Part shown: positions 23,807 through 31,421 of the stretch, piece after piece
Numbering within the stretch: position 1 is the stretch's first letter
Layout of the letters: each line of letters starts with the position of its first letter
Assembly (NCBI GenBank): GCA_042862465.1
Contig: JASTVH010000015.1
Coordinates: 1-59,410, forward strand
Length of the DNA: 59,410 nucleotides
Source: JASTVH01 sp042862465
GTDB taxonomy: Bacteria > Pseudomonadota > Gammaproteobacteria > Pseudomonadales > Oleiphilaceae
Direction of reading: 5' to 3'
Translations under genes and position numbers: made by a program
The notes under the pieces: model-generated
Seen by the model: only the letters and a program-made list of their open reading frames with translations
The model's database searches: none
What the model was told of the DNA's origin: nothing

Positions 23807-24646
23807 TCAGAAGGCCCCCTGTAGTGCCAGATAGAAACCGGTCTGGTCCTTGAGGCCGGCGATGTTGCCCAGGTCCACCCAGGCGGCGGTGACGGCCAGT
23901 TCGCGGGTGGGGATGTAGGCGACGAAGACGTCTTTCCAGTCATCCTCCTTGGCGAAGCCGAGGTTGTCCGGTTTCTGGCGGTATTCGCTGCCCACCAGCC
24001 ACTGGCGGTTGAGAAAGAGGCCGGCGGAGGCTTCGGCCACGGCTTCGTAGCTGTCCCCCTGATCGCCGCCAAAACCCAGCAGGCCGGTCTGGTTGGCCCG
24101 GGTGGCGCGGACGCCGGCGTTGAGCAGGAGGTTGCGGCCGGCGATGGCGTTGAGAAAGAGCTTGCTGCCGGTGAGGTAAACGTCGGTGCCGCTGTCGTCC
24201 TCGGCGCCCACGGCGTTGGGCAGGTCGAAATCGCGCTGGCGCTTGTGCTGGAGGCCCAGGCTCCACTGGCCGTAGGGCGTGTAGACGGCGTCGCCCAGCA
24301 GGCGGAACTTGGCGCCGAACACGTCCTGCTCCAGCTCGCCGCCGAGGGTGTCGAGTTTGAAGCGCTGGCGGGCGAAGGTGAGTTCCACGCGATGGTCGAA
24401 GGAGACGCCGGCAGCCTGCACCTCCAGGCTGTAATCGTCCACCCGGGTGGAAGACAGGTTGACGATGCCGCCCCACTCACCGCTGCTGGCGTAGCCGGAG
24501 AGCAGCGCCCAGGGCGTCAGCCCGCCGCCGGCACTGCCCTCGATGGTGGTGACGCCCCCGGTGGCCCAGAGGCGGCTGCCGGGGTTGGCGAGGACGCTGG
24601 AGGCAGCGAGGAGCAGGATTGCCGGGGCGGTCCATCGGTGTGGCAT
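23807..24646 (-). CDS. DUF3034 family protein
   Basis: 279 aa. Signal peptide at 1-20 (APAILLLAASSVLA). The mature protein is rich in alternating beta strands (YTPYGQWSLGLQHKRQ, WKDVFVAYIPTRELAVTAAW) and ends in an aromatic strand (GFYLALQGAF), suggesting an outer-membrane beta-barrel. The family has no known function. In this operon it lies between a cupredoxin/EAL pair and a lipid-anchored hemoglobin. An envelope role in redox or gas sensing is an inference from context only. Confidence 0.8.
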   Translation of the reverse strand: MPHRWTAPAILLLAASSVLANPGSRLWATGGVTTIEGSAGGGLTPWALLSGYASSGEWGGIVNLSSTRVDDYSLEVQAAGVSFDHRVELTFARQRFKLDTLGGELEQDVFGAKFRLLGDAVYTPYGQWSLGLQHKRQRDFDLPNAVGAEDDSGTDVYLTGSKLFLNAIAGRNLLLNAGVRATRANQTGLLGFGGDQGDSYEAVAEASAGLFLNRQWLVGSEYRQKPDNLGFAKEDDWKDVFVAYIPTRELAVTAAWVDLGNIAGLKDQTGFYLALQGAF

Positions 24647-24677
24647 GTGGTGGTCCTCTTACTTCTGGATCTTCGAA

Positions 24678-24702
24678 GGGGACAGAATTTAATTCTGTCC
24701 CC
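24678..24702. repeat. GGGGACAGAATT-N-AATTCTGTCCCC palindrome, copy 3
   Basis: GGGGACAGAATTTAATTCTGTCCCC, a perfect palindrome around the central T. It supplies the last residues (RGQN) and TAA stop of the EAL protein. Confidence 0.85.
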
Positions 24703-27046
24703 GGCTGCGCAACTCCGCCTGCCGTCCGGCAAACTCCGCCAACCAGCCGTCCAGTTCCTCCTCCCTGAACGGTTTGGCAATAAAATACCCCTGGGCCGTA
24801 TCACAGCCCGCCGCCTGCAGCAGGTCCCAGCTGGCGCGATCCTCGATGCCCTCGGCGACGATGCTCAGGCCCAGGCCGTGGCCCAGTTTGATGGTGGAAC
24901 GTACGATCATCTGGTCCTCATGGTTTTCCGCCAGGCGCAGGATGAAGGACTTGTCGATCTTGAGTTTGTCCGCGGGCAGGTTCTTGAGGTGGCCCAGGGA
25001 GGCGTAGCCGGTGCCGTAGTCGTCGATGGCGACCTTGAAGCCGACCCGGCGCATTCGGGTGAGCTGGTTGACGGCCAGATCGGTATCGCGCATGACCGCG
25101 CTTTCCGTCACTTCCAGGGTTACCGCTTCGGGCGGTGCGGCGCTGCGGTCGATATAATTCTTGAGCTTGTCGCCCAGGGTACTGTCCATCAGGTCGTGGG
25201 CGGAAAGGTTGACCGCCAGGCCGTAGTGGTGGCCGTTCAGCCACCAGCGGTTGAGGGTGTCGAAGACCGTGCGCAGCACCCAGTCGGTGATGTAGCCGAT
25301 CTGCCCCGACCGTTCGGCCAGGGTGATGAACTCATCCGGTGGCACGAAGCCCAGTTCCGGATGGACCCAGCGGGCCAGCACCTCGAAGTCGGTGACTTCG
25401 GCGGTATCCAGCCTCACCTTGGGCTGGAACGCCAGGAACAGCTGCCCTTGCTCCAGGGCCGGTTCCAGGTCGCGGATCAGGGTCAGCTCACGCAGGTGGC
25501 TTTCGTCCATGCCGGGCTCGTAGCAAACGAGGTGGCCTTCACGGTCCCGGGAGCGGTTGAGGACGATGGATGAGCGGCGCCACAGGTGCTTCATGCTGCT
25601 GGCGTCCCGGGGTACACGCAGTACGCCGATTTCAAGGTGCACGAGGATGGGGGAATCCATCAGGGTGATGGGGTTTTCCACCTGTCGGCGTAGTCTTTCC
25701 ACGAACGTTATCAGGGCTTCGATCGTGAGGTCCCCTTGGTATTCCGGCAGGGCGATGAATTCGTTACCGCCGACCCGCGCCAGGACGCCATTGCCGCCGA
25801 TGAAGGCCCGCACCCGGGTGGCGACGGATTGCAGCAGCTGGTCGCCGAACTGGTAGCCGAGGGTGTCGTTGATTTCCTTGAATTCACGAATGGAGAAACG
25901 CAGCAGCGGGAACTCTTCCCCGTCCGCCAGGCGCTGTTTCAGCTTCTGTTCCAGCGCCGTACGGTTGGGCAGGCCAGTGAGGCTGTCGTGCAGGGCGTGA
26001 TGGCGGATGCGCTGTTCGCGCTGGCGGATGCGGCGCTGCATGTCGGTCAGTGTGCGGGCCAGTTCCCCCAGTTCGCCGCTTTCCGCCACGGGCGCCGAAT
26101 CCATGTCTTCCCCGGCACCGATGCGGTGGGCAAAGGCCGCCAGGTTGGTCACCGGGCGCCGGATCATCCGGGCAATGGCTATGGCCGCCACGCAGGACAG
26201 CACCAGCAGGACGCTGAAGATCACCAACAGGTCCTGTTGCAGCCGGCGGAAGCCGCTCAGGATGCGCTGCTTGGATTCCATCAACCAGGTATCCACGGTG
26301 GGCGTCAGGCTGACGCGCATGCCCAGGTAGGCTTCGGTGTCGATCAGGTTCTTTTCCGATTCTGCCTGGGAGGGCAACAGGGTCAGGGCGATGGGCGGCG
26401 CTTCCGGGGGCAGCGTGGTGACGGCGAAAACCGGTTGCAGGGTGCGTTTGTCACGGGCGGCGAAGACCACGTTGAGCTCGGTGATGCGCTTGACCCGCTC
26501 GGCCAGGGTCTGGTCGAGGCGAAAGCCCATGCCCACCCAGCCGATGCGATCCGGCGCGCGCACCGGCACCATGACGAAGTGGTAGGGGACGCGGTCGAGC
26601 AGCACCACGCTGGCGGCGCCACCCTCCTGTTGGGCCTGGTGCCACAGGTCGGGGAACGGGAATCCGAGATGGACCGAGGTGTCGTGATGGCTGCTGGCGA
26701 TGAGTTCGCCCTGGTTGTCCGCCAGCATCACCAGATCCGCCTCCACCCGGGCGCCATGGTTGGCCAGGACGGTGGCGATGGTGGCCTTGTCGCCAGTGGC
26801 CACGGCGGTCTTGAAACCAAAGTCGTCGGCCAGCACGCGAACGCTGTCGAGCAGCTGATCGACCCGGTTCTGCATCACCTGATGCACCACCCGGCTACCG
26901 GTCTGGAGGTTGTCCCGGGCCCGGGCTTCCACTTCCTGATAGGAGCGGTAGACCACCATGGCACCGATGATGAGCTGCGAGGCTACCACCAGTGCCAGCA
27001 GTGTCAGCAGGACCTTGAATCGAAAGCTGCGGGGCCAGAGTGTCAT
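24689..27046 (-). CDS. Membrane sensor with HAMP, degenerate GGDEF and EAL domains
   Basis: 785 aa. Membrane segments at about 11-33 and 273-295 flank a periplasmic sensor domain (about 35-270, Cache-like). HAMP at about 293-345, GGDEF at about 350-505, EAL at about 525-780. The GGDEF signature reads GGNEF (426-430), so cyclase activity is doubtful. The EAL site looks complete: EVLARW (555-560), NLSAHD, EVTES, DDYGTG (675-680), KIDKSF, AEGIED and AQGY, so it is probably a c-di-GMP phosphodiesterase. It overlaps the cupredoxin gene by four bases (ATGA), suggesting that the periplasmic copper protein and the sensor act together. Confidence 0.92.
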   Translation of the reverse strand: MTLWPRSFRFKVLLTLLALVVASQLIIGAMVVYRSYQEVEARARDNLQTGSRVVHQVMQNRVDQLLDSVRVLADDFGFKTAVATGDKATIATVLANHGARVEADLVMLADNQGELIASSHHDTSVHLGFPFPDLWHQAQQEGGAASVVLLDRVPYHFVMVPVRAPDRIGWVGMGFRLDQTLAERVKRITELNVVFAARDKRTLQPVFAVTTLPPEAPPIALTLLPSQAESEKNLIDTEAYLGMRVSLTPTVDTWLMESKQRILSGFRRLQQDLLVIFSVLLVLSCVAAIAIARMIRRPVTNLAAFAHRIGAGEDMDSAPVAESGELGELARTLTDMQRRIRQREQRIRHHALHDSLTGLPNRTALEQKLKQRLADGEEFPLLRFSIREFKEINDTLGYQFGDQLLQSVATRVRAFIGGNGVLARVGGNEFIALPEYQGDLTIEALITFVERLRRQVENPITLMDSPILVHLEIGVLRVPRDASSMKHLWRRSSIVLNRSRDREGHLVCYEPGMDESHLRELTLIRDLEPALEQGQLFLAFQPKVRLDTAEVTDFEVLARWVHPELGFVPPDEFITLAERSGQIGYITDWVLRTVFDTLNRWWLNGHHYGLAVNLSAHDLMDSTLGDKLKNYIDRSAAPPEAVTLEVTESAVMRDTDLAVNQLTRMRRVGFKVAIDDYGTGYASLGHLKNLPADKLKIDKSFILRLAENHEDQMIVRSTIKLGHGLGLSIVAEGIEDRASWDLLQAAGCDTAQGYFIAKPFREEELDGWLAEFAGRQAELRSRGQN

Positions 27047-27699
27047 GACGATAGATTATTGAAACGTTGCTGCAGGTCCATCAGGGGCGTCTTGCGCGGC
27101 TTGGGCGCGGTGACGTCCAGAGGCACCCGCTTGGGGCCAGGGTCCCGGGGCAGTTCGAATGTCTGCCAGGCGCTCTCGCTGCTGCCGGCCCATGGGTGCC
27201 AGATGCGGCCCTGCGTTGCCTCATCCGGGATGTTCAGAGTGATATGGCCCTCGGTGTCGCTGACGGCCCGGCGGGGGGCCTGGGTCACGACGATGTAGGC
27301 CTTCATGTGATCATGGATGTTACAGCCAAGAACGACAATGCCCGTGCGGTCGAAATGAATGGGTTGTTCGGGCCGATCGGCGTAGAGCTTGATATCGAAT
27401 GTTTTGGCCTTGGAGAACGAGTAGACGTGGTGGCGGGTGGTATCGCGATTGGGGAAATCCACCTCGCTACCCCGGGGGATGGCCAGGACATGGGGAATGA
27501 AGGTGCGGTCCCGCTGGATCATCAGGGCCGGTTCCGGCAGCGGTGGGGCGGGATCGGCGCCCGGCCAGGACACGGTGACCACGGCATTCTGCAATGGCTG
27601 GCCGTTGGCATCGAGCACCTGCAATCGGACCTCCCGGCTCTGGACGGAAGTGGCCAGTGCCAGTAACAGCAGCCCTGTTATGCAACGCATGCCTGTCAT
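27043..27699 (-). CDS. Amicyanin-like cupredoxin (methylamine utilization protein-like)
   Basis: 218 aa with a signal peptide (about 5-21, ending SVQS). An N-terminal carboxypeptidase-regulatory-like strand set (VRLQVLDANGQPLQNAVVTV) is followed by a cupredoxin domain. Candidate copper ligands are His90 or His91 (TTRHHVYS) and Cys126, His129 and Met132 in GCNIHDHM. This is the C-x2-H-x2-M spacing of amicyanin. Annotators often call relatives methylamine utilization proteins, but no mau genes are here. GGAG nine bases before the ATG supports the start. It overlaps the EAL sensor gene and may be its electron-transfer or ligand partner. Confidence 0.85.
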   Translation of the reverse strand: MTGMRCITGLLLLALATSVQSREVRLQVLDANGQPLQNAVVTVSWPGADPAPPLPEPALMIQRDRTFIPHVLAIPRGSEVDFPNRDTTRHHVYSFSKAKTFDIKLYADRPEQPIHFDRTGIVVLGCNIHDHMKAYIVVTQAPRRAVSDTEGHITLNIPDEATQGRIWHPWAGSSESAWQTFELPRDPGPKRVPLDVTAPKPRKTPLMDLQQRFNNLSS

Positions 27700-27711
27700 G
27701 AGGTGCCACTC

Positions 27712-27730
27712 CGTTCTGACGGTCAGAACG
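27712..27730. promoter_or_regulatory. 19-bp dyad between two operon genes
   Basis: CGTTCTGAC-G-GTCAGAACG, perfect 9-bp arms with a one-base centre. It covers the stop codon of the upstream gene and lies just ahead of the cupredoxin ribosome site. The centre is too short for an RNA hairpin loop without opening pairs, so an operator is possible. Confidence 0.4.
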
Positions 27731-28376
27731 TCTGCCGATGGGAAAAGTGAAACTGAATGTGGTTGCGGCTCAGCAGGTTCTGCCAGTATTCGCGCATCCA
27801 GTCCCAGGCAGCATTACGGGCCTGTTCCACAAACGGATCGAGATTGAGTTCGTAGTAGTCCGGTGTGCCGGCGATCTGGCGCACGGTGATGAGAATGGAC
27901 TGATCCAGCTCGTTGGCGAACGGCTCGCCAATCAGATGGTGGGCCAACAGGTTGGCCTGGGTGGCTTCGATATCCACCAGGTGACTGTTGCGAATGGAGC
28001 GGTTGTTCTCGTACATCTCCTCCATCAGCCGGTGGCACAGGTAGGCCTTGATCAGCAGGCCATCGAGGCCGTCGTATCGAATCAGCAGCGCCGAAGGGCG
28101 GGTGAAATAGCCGTTGGCGGCCTCGATAAAGGGCGCGAACAGGGTTTCCTTGCCGGCTTCCCGGGCGCAGGCCTCGACGAACTCGATCAGTCGCGGTGCC
28201 ATCTCCACATACTCGACCACGAACCGCACCAGACAGGCGACCGGGTCATCGTCGTGAATGCCGATAATTACATGCAGTTGGGGCAGCTTTTGCGCCATCT
28301 GGTCGTGGAACCGCCCTTTATGGGCTTCCTGCCGCTTCGCCTGCTGAATGATCTTTAATGCCGTTTCCGGGGTCAT
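27723..28376 (-). CDS. Conserved-looking hypothetical protein, first gene of the cupredoxin/EAL operon
   Basis: 217 aa from the ATG at 28376; the frame is open to a TTG at 28436. All-helical, soluble, with no signal peptide. Many His, Glu and Asp residues occur in helices (HDDDP, FVVEYVEMAPRLIEFVEA, HRLMEEMYENNRSIRNSHLVD). These suggest a helical bundle that might bind metal, but no family is recognised. It ends 23 bases before the cupredoxin start, on the same strand. Its start codon overlaps the stop of a six-codon leader frame (see 28373-28418). Confidence 0.65.
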   Translation of the reverse strand: MTPETALKIIQQAKRQEAHKGRFHDQMAQKLPQLHVIIGIHDDDPVACLVRFVVEYVEMAPRLIEFVEACAREAGKETLFAPFIEAANGYFTRPSALLIRYDGLDGLLIKAYLCHRLMEEMYENNRSIRNSHLVDIEATQANLLAHHLIGEPFANELDQSILITVRQIAGTPDYYELNLDPFVEQARNAAWDWMREYWQNLLSRNHIQFHFSHRQTF

Positions 28377-28418
28377 GGACGGTACTGCTTCATTACCAGG
28401 TACTCCTTGTGGGAGTAC
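28373..28418 (-). promoter_or_regulatory. Six-codon leader frame with hairpin over its ribosome site
   Basis: On the minus strand, AAGGAG is followed nine bases later by ATG AAG CAG TAC CGT CCA TGA (28393-28373, peptide MKQYRP). The TGA overlaps the ATG of the gene at 28376. The AAGGAG lies in the loop and right arm of a 7-bp hairpin, GTACTCC-CACAA-GGAGTAC (28418-28400). The downstream gene has no ribosome site of its own, so coupling through the leader is plausible. Confidence 0.5.
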
Positions 28419-28636
28419 GTGCCGAGAGGTGCGCAAGGTTGCCCTCCTCCTAAGACTGATATCCGCAGGACTGGTAGCCGCGGACGCCGCAGGTTCCTTA
28501 TGCTCCGCCGGTGACGCAGCGCCGGGGGAGACTGGAATGACCGTTCAGGCCGAACCTGCTGAAAGTGTAGTTGAGTGTGGAAAAGTTGCCGCGTCCCGAG
28601 GGGTGCACATTTGTTAAACCTCGTTGTTTCAGAGGA

Positions 28637-29941
28637 TTAAAACCAACGCCAGGGGTGTGAAAGGCGCGCGAAGACCCAGCCCATGGTGGCAGCCCGGGCC
28701 AGCACCAGGGCGGTGAGGGCGAGCCAGAGACCGTGGTTGCCCAAGGGTTGGGCGAGCCACCACACCGGCAGGTAGACCCCGAGCACCGAGATCAGCATGG
28801 CGTTCTGCATCGCCCGGGTGCGCGTCGCGCCGATAAAGACCCCGTCCAGCAGATAACTCCAGACCGCCGCCAGTGGCAACAGCCAGACCCAGGGCAGGTA
28901 GTCGTGGGCGGTATCTCGCACCGGTTGCAGGTCGGTCAGCAGCCGCACGATGGCATCCCCGGCCAACCAGAAAACCGCGGCAAACAGCAGTGAGCCGATC
29001 AGCGACCAGCGCAGGGCCACACGGAACACGGCCCGGAAGGCAGCGCGGCTGCGTTGGCCAATGGCCTCCCCGACCAGCGCTTCGGCGCCGTTGGCGAAGC
29101 CGTCCAGACCGTTGGAAATGATCAGCAGGAAGGTCAGCAGCACGGCGTTGGCTGCCAGCACCGTTTCCCCCATGCGCGCGCCCTGGGCAGTGAAGAAGGC
29201 GAAAGCCAGAAGGAGCAGGATGGTGCGGACCATGATGTGGCGATTGACTGCGATCAGGCGTCGATAATCGGCGAACGTCGTTAACCATGCGGTTTTGAAG
29301 CGGGCCCCGGAAGGGCATCGCCGGGCCACCAGCCAGAGCCCGGTTCCGGTGGCCACGTACTCCGCCAGCAAGGTCGCCAGGGCCACCCCGTCGCTCTGCC
29401 AGCCGAAGCCGGTGACGAACAGCACGTCGAGCGCCATGTTGAGGGCGTTGGCCAGAATCATGATGAACATGGGGTCGCGGGGAAACTGGGTGCCGATCAG
29501 CCAGCCCACCACGGTGTACTGGCAGAGCACCGCCGGGGCGCTGTAGATGCGGATCTGGGCGTAGCTGTAGGCGAGTTCGTGCAGTTCGGGGCCGGGCGCC
29601 ATCAGCCACAGGGCGACCCGGATCAGCGGCTGTTGCAGCAGGATCAGCCCCAGGCCAATGGTGGTGGCCAGTACCAGCGACTGCACCAGCAGGCGCAGCA
29701 GGTCGTCGGCGGAATCCCGCCCCAGGGCCTGGGCTGCAAGGCCGGTGGTGCCCATGCGCATGAAGCCGAAGGTCCAGTAGAGCACGCTGAAAAGATTGGC
29801 CCCAATGGCCACGGCCCCGAGAAAACGGGCATCGTCCAGGTGGCCGAGGACGGCGGTATCCACCAGGCCGAGCAGGGGAACCGTGATATTTGTGAGCATC
29901 AATGGCCAGGCCAGAGACCAGAGTCGGCGATCGAGGCTCAT
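28637..29941 (-). CDS. MATE family efflux transporter, DinF-like
   Basis: 434 aa with about 12 hydrophobic segments in two similar halves. The N-terminal LWSLAWPLMLTNITVPLLGL and VDTAVLGHL match the MATE signature, and GFMRMGTTGLAAQA matches the DinF branch. These inner-membrane antiporters export drugs or metabolites against Na+ or H+. Single gene, divergent from coxB across a 287-bp control region. Confidence 0.92.
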   Translation of the reverse strand: MSLDRRLWSLAWPLMLTNITVPLLGLVDTAVLGHLDDARFLGAVAIGANLFSVLYWTFGFMRMGTTGLAAQALGRDSADDLLRLLVQSLVLATTIGLGLILLQQPLIRVALWLMAPGPELHELAYSYAQIRIYSAPAVLCQYTVVGWLIGTQFPRDPMFIMILANALNMALDVLFVTGFGWQSDGVALATLLAEYVATGTGLWLVARRCPSGARFKTAWLTTFADYRRLIAVNRHIMVRTILLLLAFAFFTAQGARMGETVLAANAVLLTFLLIISNGLDGFANGAEALVGEAIGQRSRAAFRAVFRVALRWSLIGSLLFAAVFWLAGDAIVRLLTDLQPVRDTAHDYLPWVWLLPLAAVWSYLLDGVFIGATRTRAMQNAMLISVLGVYLPVWWLAQPLGNHGLWLALTALVLARAATMGWVFARLSHPWRWF

Positions 29942-30051
29942 GGCGCTTCAGGCCCCGCCACTAAAGGATTCAAGGACATAGAGAAAAACTTTGATATAAG
30001 TCAATAGAATAAAAAAGCAATTATATAGCTGTCTAAATTTTAAGCGGGTCT

Positions 30052-30081
30052 TTGAGTCTGAGACCAAAAGCTGTCTATACT
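30052..30081 (+). promoter_or_regulatory. Sigma-70-type promoter for the cox operon
   Basis: TTGAGT (30052-30057), 18-bp spacer, TATACT (30076-30081), in the AT-rich gap upstream of coxB. It would leave a leader of about 140 bases before the coxB start at 30229. Confidence 0.55.
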
Positions 30082-30228
30082 CAATGCGTTGTCCGTGAAA
30101 GTGACTTCCATCATGGCGAGCTAATAGGCCGGGAAAGCCGATAGAGCCGCTGGTCGCATTCGTCATGCAGCAGTCTGGAAGTGTCGCGCAGAACCTCCTA
30201 TAACAAAACTTCTGTGGAGACACGGTAT

Positions 30229-31353
30229 ATGAGCGTGCAGGCCCTGCGTGCCGGTACCCTTGCGGTTGCCGGTCTTACACCTCTCAGTGCCCAGGCGGCC
30301 TGGGAGTTGAACATGCCATCGGGCGTTACAGAGATGAGCCAGGATATCTATGGGCTCCATATGACGATTCTCGGCATCTGTGTCGTGATTGGGATCGTCG
30401 TTTTCGGAGCCATGTTCTGGTCGATTCTGGCGCACCGTAAGTCCAAGGGCGCCAAACCAGCCCATTTCCATGAAAGCACCACCGTGGAAATTCTCTGGAC
30501 CCTGATTCCCTTCCTCATCCTGGTTGGAATGGCCATTCCGGCCACCGCCACCCTGCTGGATATGTATAACACCGATAAGGCCGATGTCCGCGTCAAGATC
30601 ACCGGCTATCAGTGGAAATGGCATTACCAGTATCTGGACGATGACTTCGGCTTTTTCAGCAATATCGCCACGGCCCAGGACGAGATCGACAATCTCAGTC
30701 CCAAGTCGGAGCACTATCTGCGCGATGTGGACGAGCCCCTGGTGATTCCGGTGGGCAAGAAGGTGGAATTCCTGATGACCTCCAACGATGTCATCCACTC
30801 CTGGTGGGTGCCGGATCTGGGGGTCAAGAAGGACGCCATCCCCGGCTTCGTCAACAAGGCCTGGGCCAAGGTCGAAGAACCCGGCGTCTATCGCGGCCAG
30901 TGCGCCGAGTTGTGTGGACGGCTCCATGGCTTCATGCCGATCGTGGTCAAGGCGGTGCCTCAGGATGAATACAAGACCTTTGTGGCCAAGCGTCAGGAAG
31001 CGGCCGAAAAGGAGCGTATGCTGACCGAGAAGGACTGGAGCCGGGACGAGCTGGTGGAGCGTGGCGAGAAGGTCTACGCCAGCAACTGTGCCGCCTGTCA
31101 CCAGCCTGACGGTAACGGCATGCCGCCGTCCTTCCCGGCCCTGAACGGCAGTGCCGTGGCCACCGGCGATCCCCAGGAGCATATGAACACCGTGGTCAAC
31201 GGTCGCTCCGGAACCGCCATGCAGGCCTTCGGCAAACAGCTGAGCGAAGTGGACCTGGCGGCGGTCATTACCTACGAGCGTAATGCCTGGGGGAACAAGA
31301 CCGGAGACAAGGTCACGCCACAGCAGATTGTGGAGTTCATGAAAGAAGAGTGA
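30229..31353 (+). CDS. coxB: Cytochrome c oxidase subunit II with fused cytochrome c domain
   Basis: 374 aa from the ATG at 30229 (GGAG eight bases upstream; the frame is open from 30181). Signal peptide, two membrane helices (about 43-65 and 85-110), then the CuA domain. Copper ligands are His in DVIHSWWVP and CAELCGRLHGFM. The C-terminal extension carries CAACHQPDGNG (c-type heme) with a distal Met in GTAMQAFG. It takes electrons from cytochrome c and passes them to CoxA, at the outer face of the inner membrane. First gene of the oxidase operon. Confidence 0.95.
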   Translation: MSVQALRAGTLAVAGLTPLSAQAAWELNMPSGVTEMSQDIYGLHMTILGICVVIGIVVFGAMFWSILAHRKSKGAKPAHFHESTTVEILWTLIPFLILVGMAIPATATLLDMYNTDKADVRVKITGYQWKWHYQYLDDDFGFFSNIATAQDEIDNLSPKSEHYLRDVDEPLVIPVGKKVEFLMTSNDVIHSWWVPDLGVKKDAIPGFVNKAWAKVEEPGVYRGQCAELCGRLHGFMPIVVKAVPQDEYKTFVAKRQEAAEKERMLTEKDWSRDELVERGEKVYASNCAACHQPDGNGMPPSFPALNGSAVATGDPQEHMNTVVNGRSGTAMQAFGKQLSEVDLAAVITYERNAWGNKTGDKVTPQQIVEFMKEE

Positions 31354-31367
31354 CGAGGTCGGAATAG

Positions 31368-31394
31368 GGAGGGTCGGCCGCCCGCCGGCCCTCC
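31368..31394 (+). promoter_or_regulatory. Strong intercistronic hairpin between coxB and coxA
   Basis: GGAGGGTCGGC and GCCGGCCCTCC form an 11-bp stem with one G-U pair around CGCCC. There is no T-run, so a role in mRNA stability or in setting the coxB:coxA ratio is more likely than termination. Confidence 0.6.
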
Positions 31395-31421
31395 GGTAAC
31401 GATTCACATGGGGGGCTCACC

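Noticed and set aside
27043..27699. Methylamine catabolism (mau) locus
   Set aside because: Only the cupredoxin resembles proteins given that name. No methylamine dehydrogenase subunits are present.
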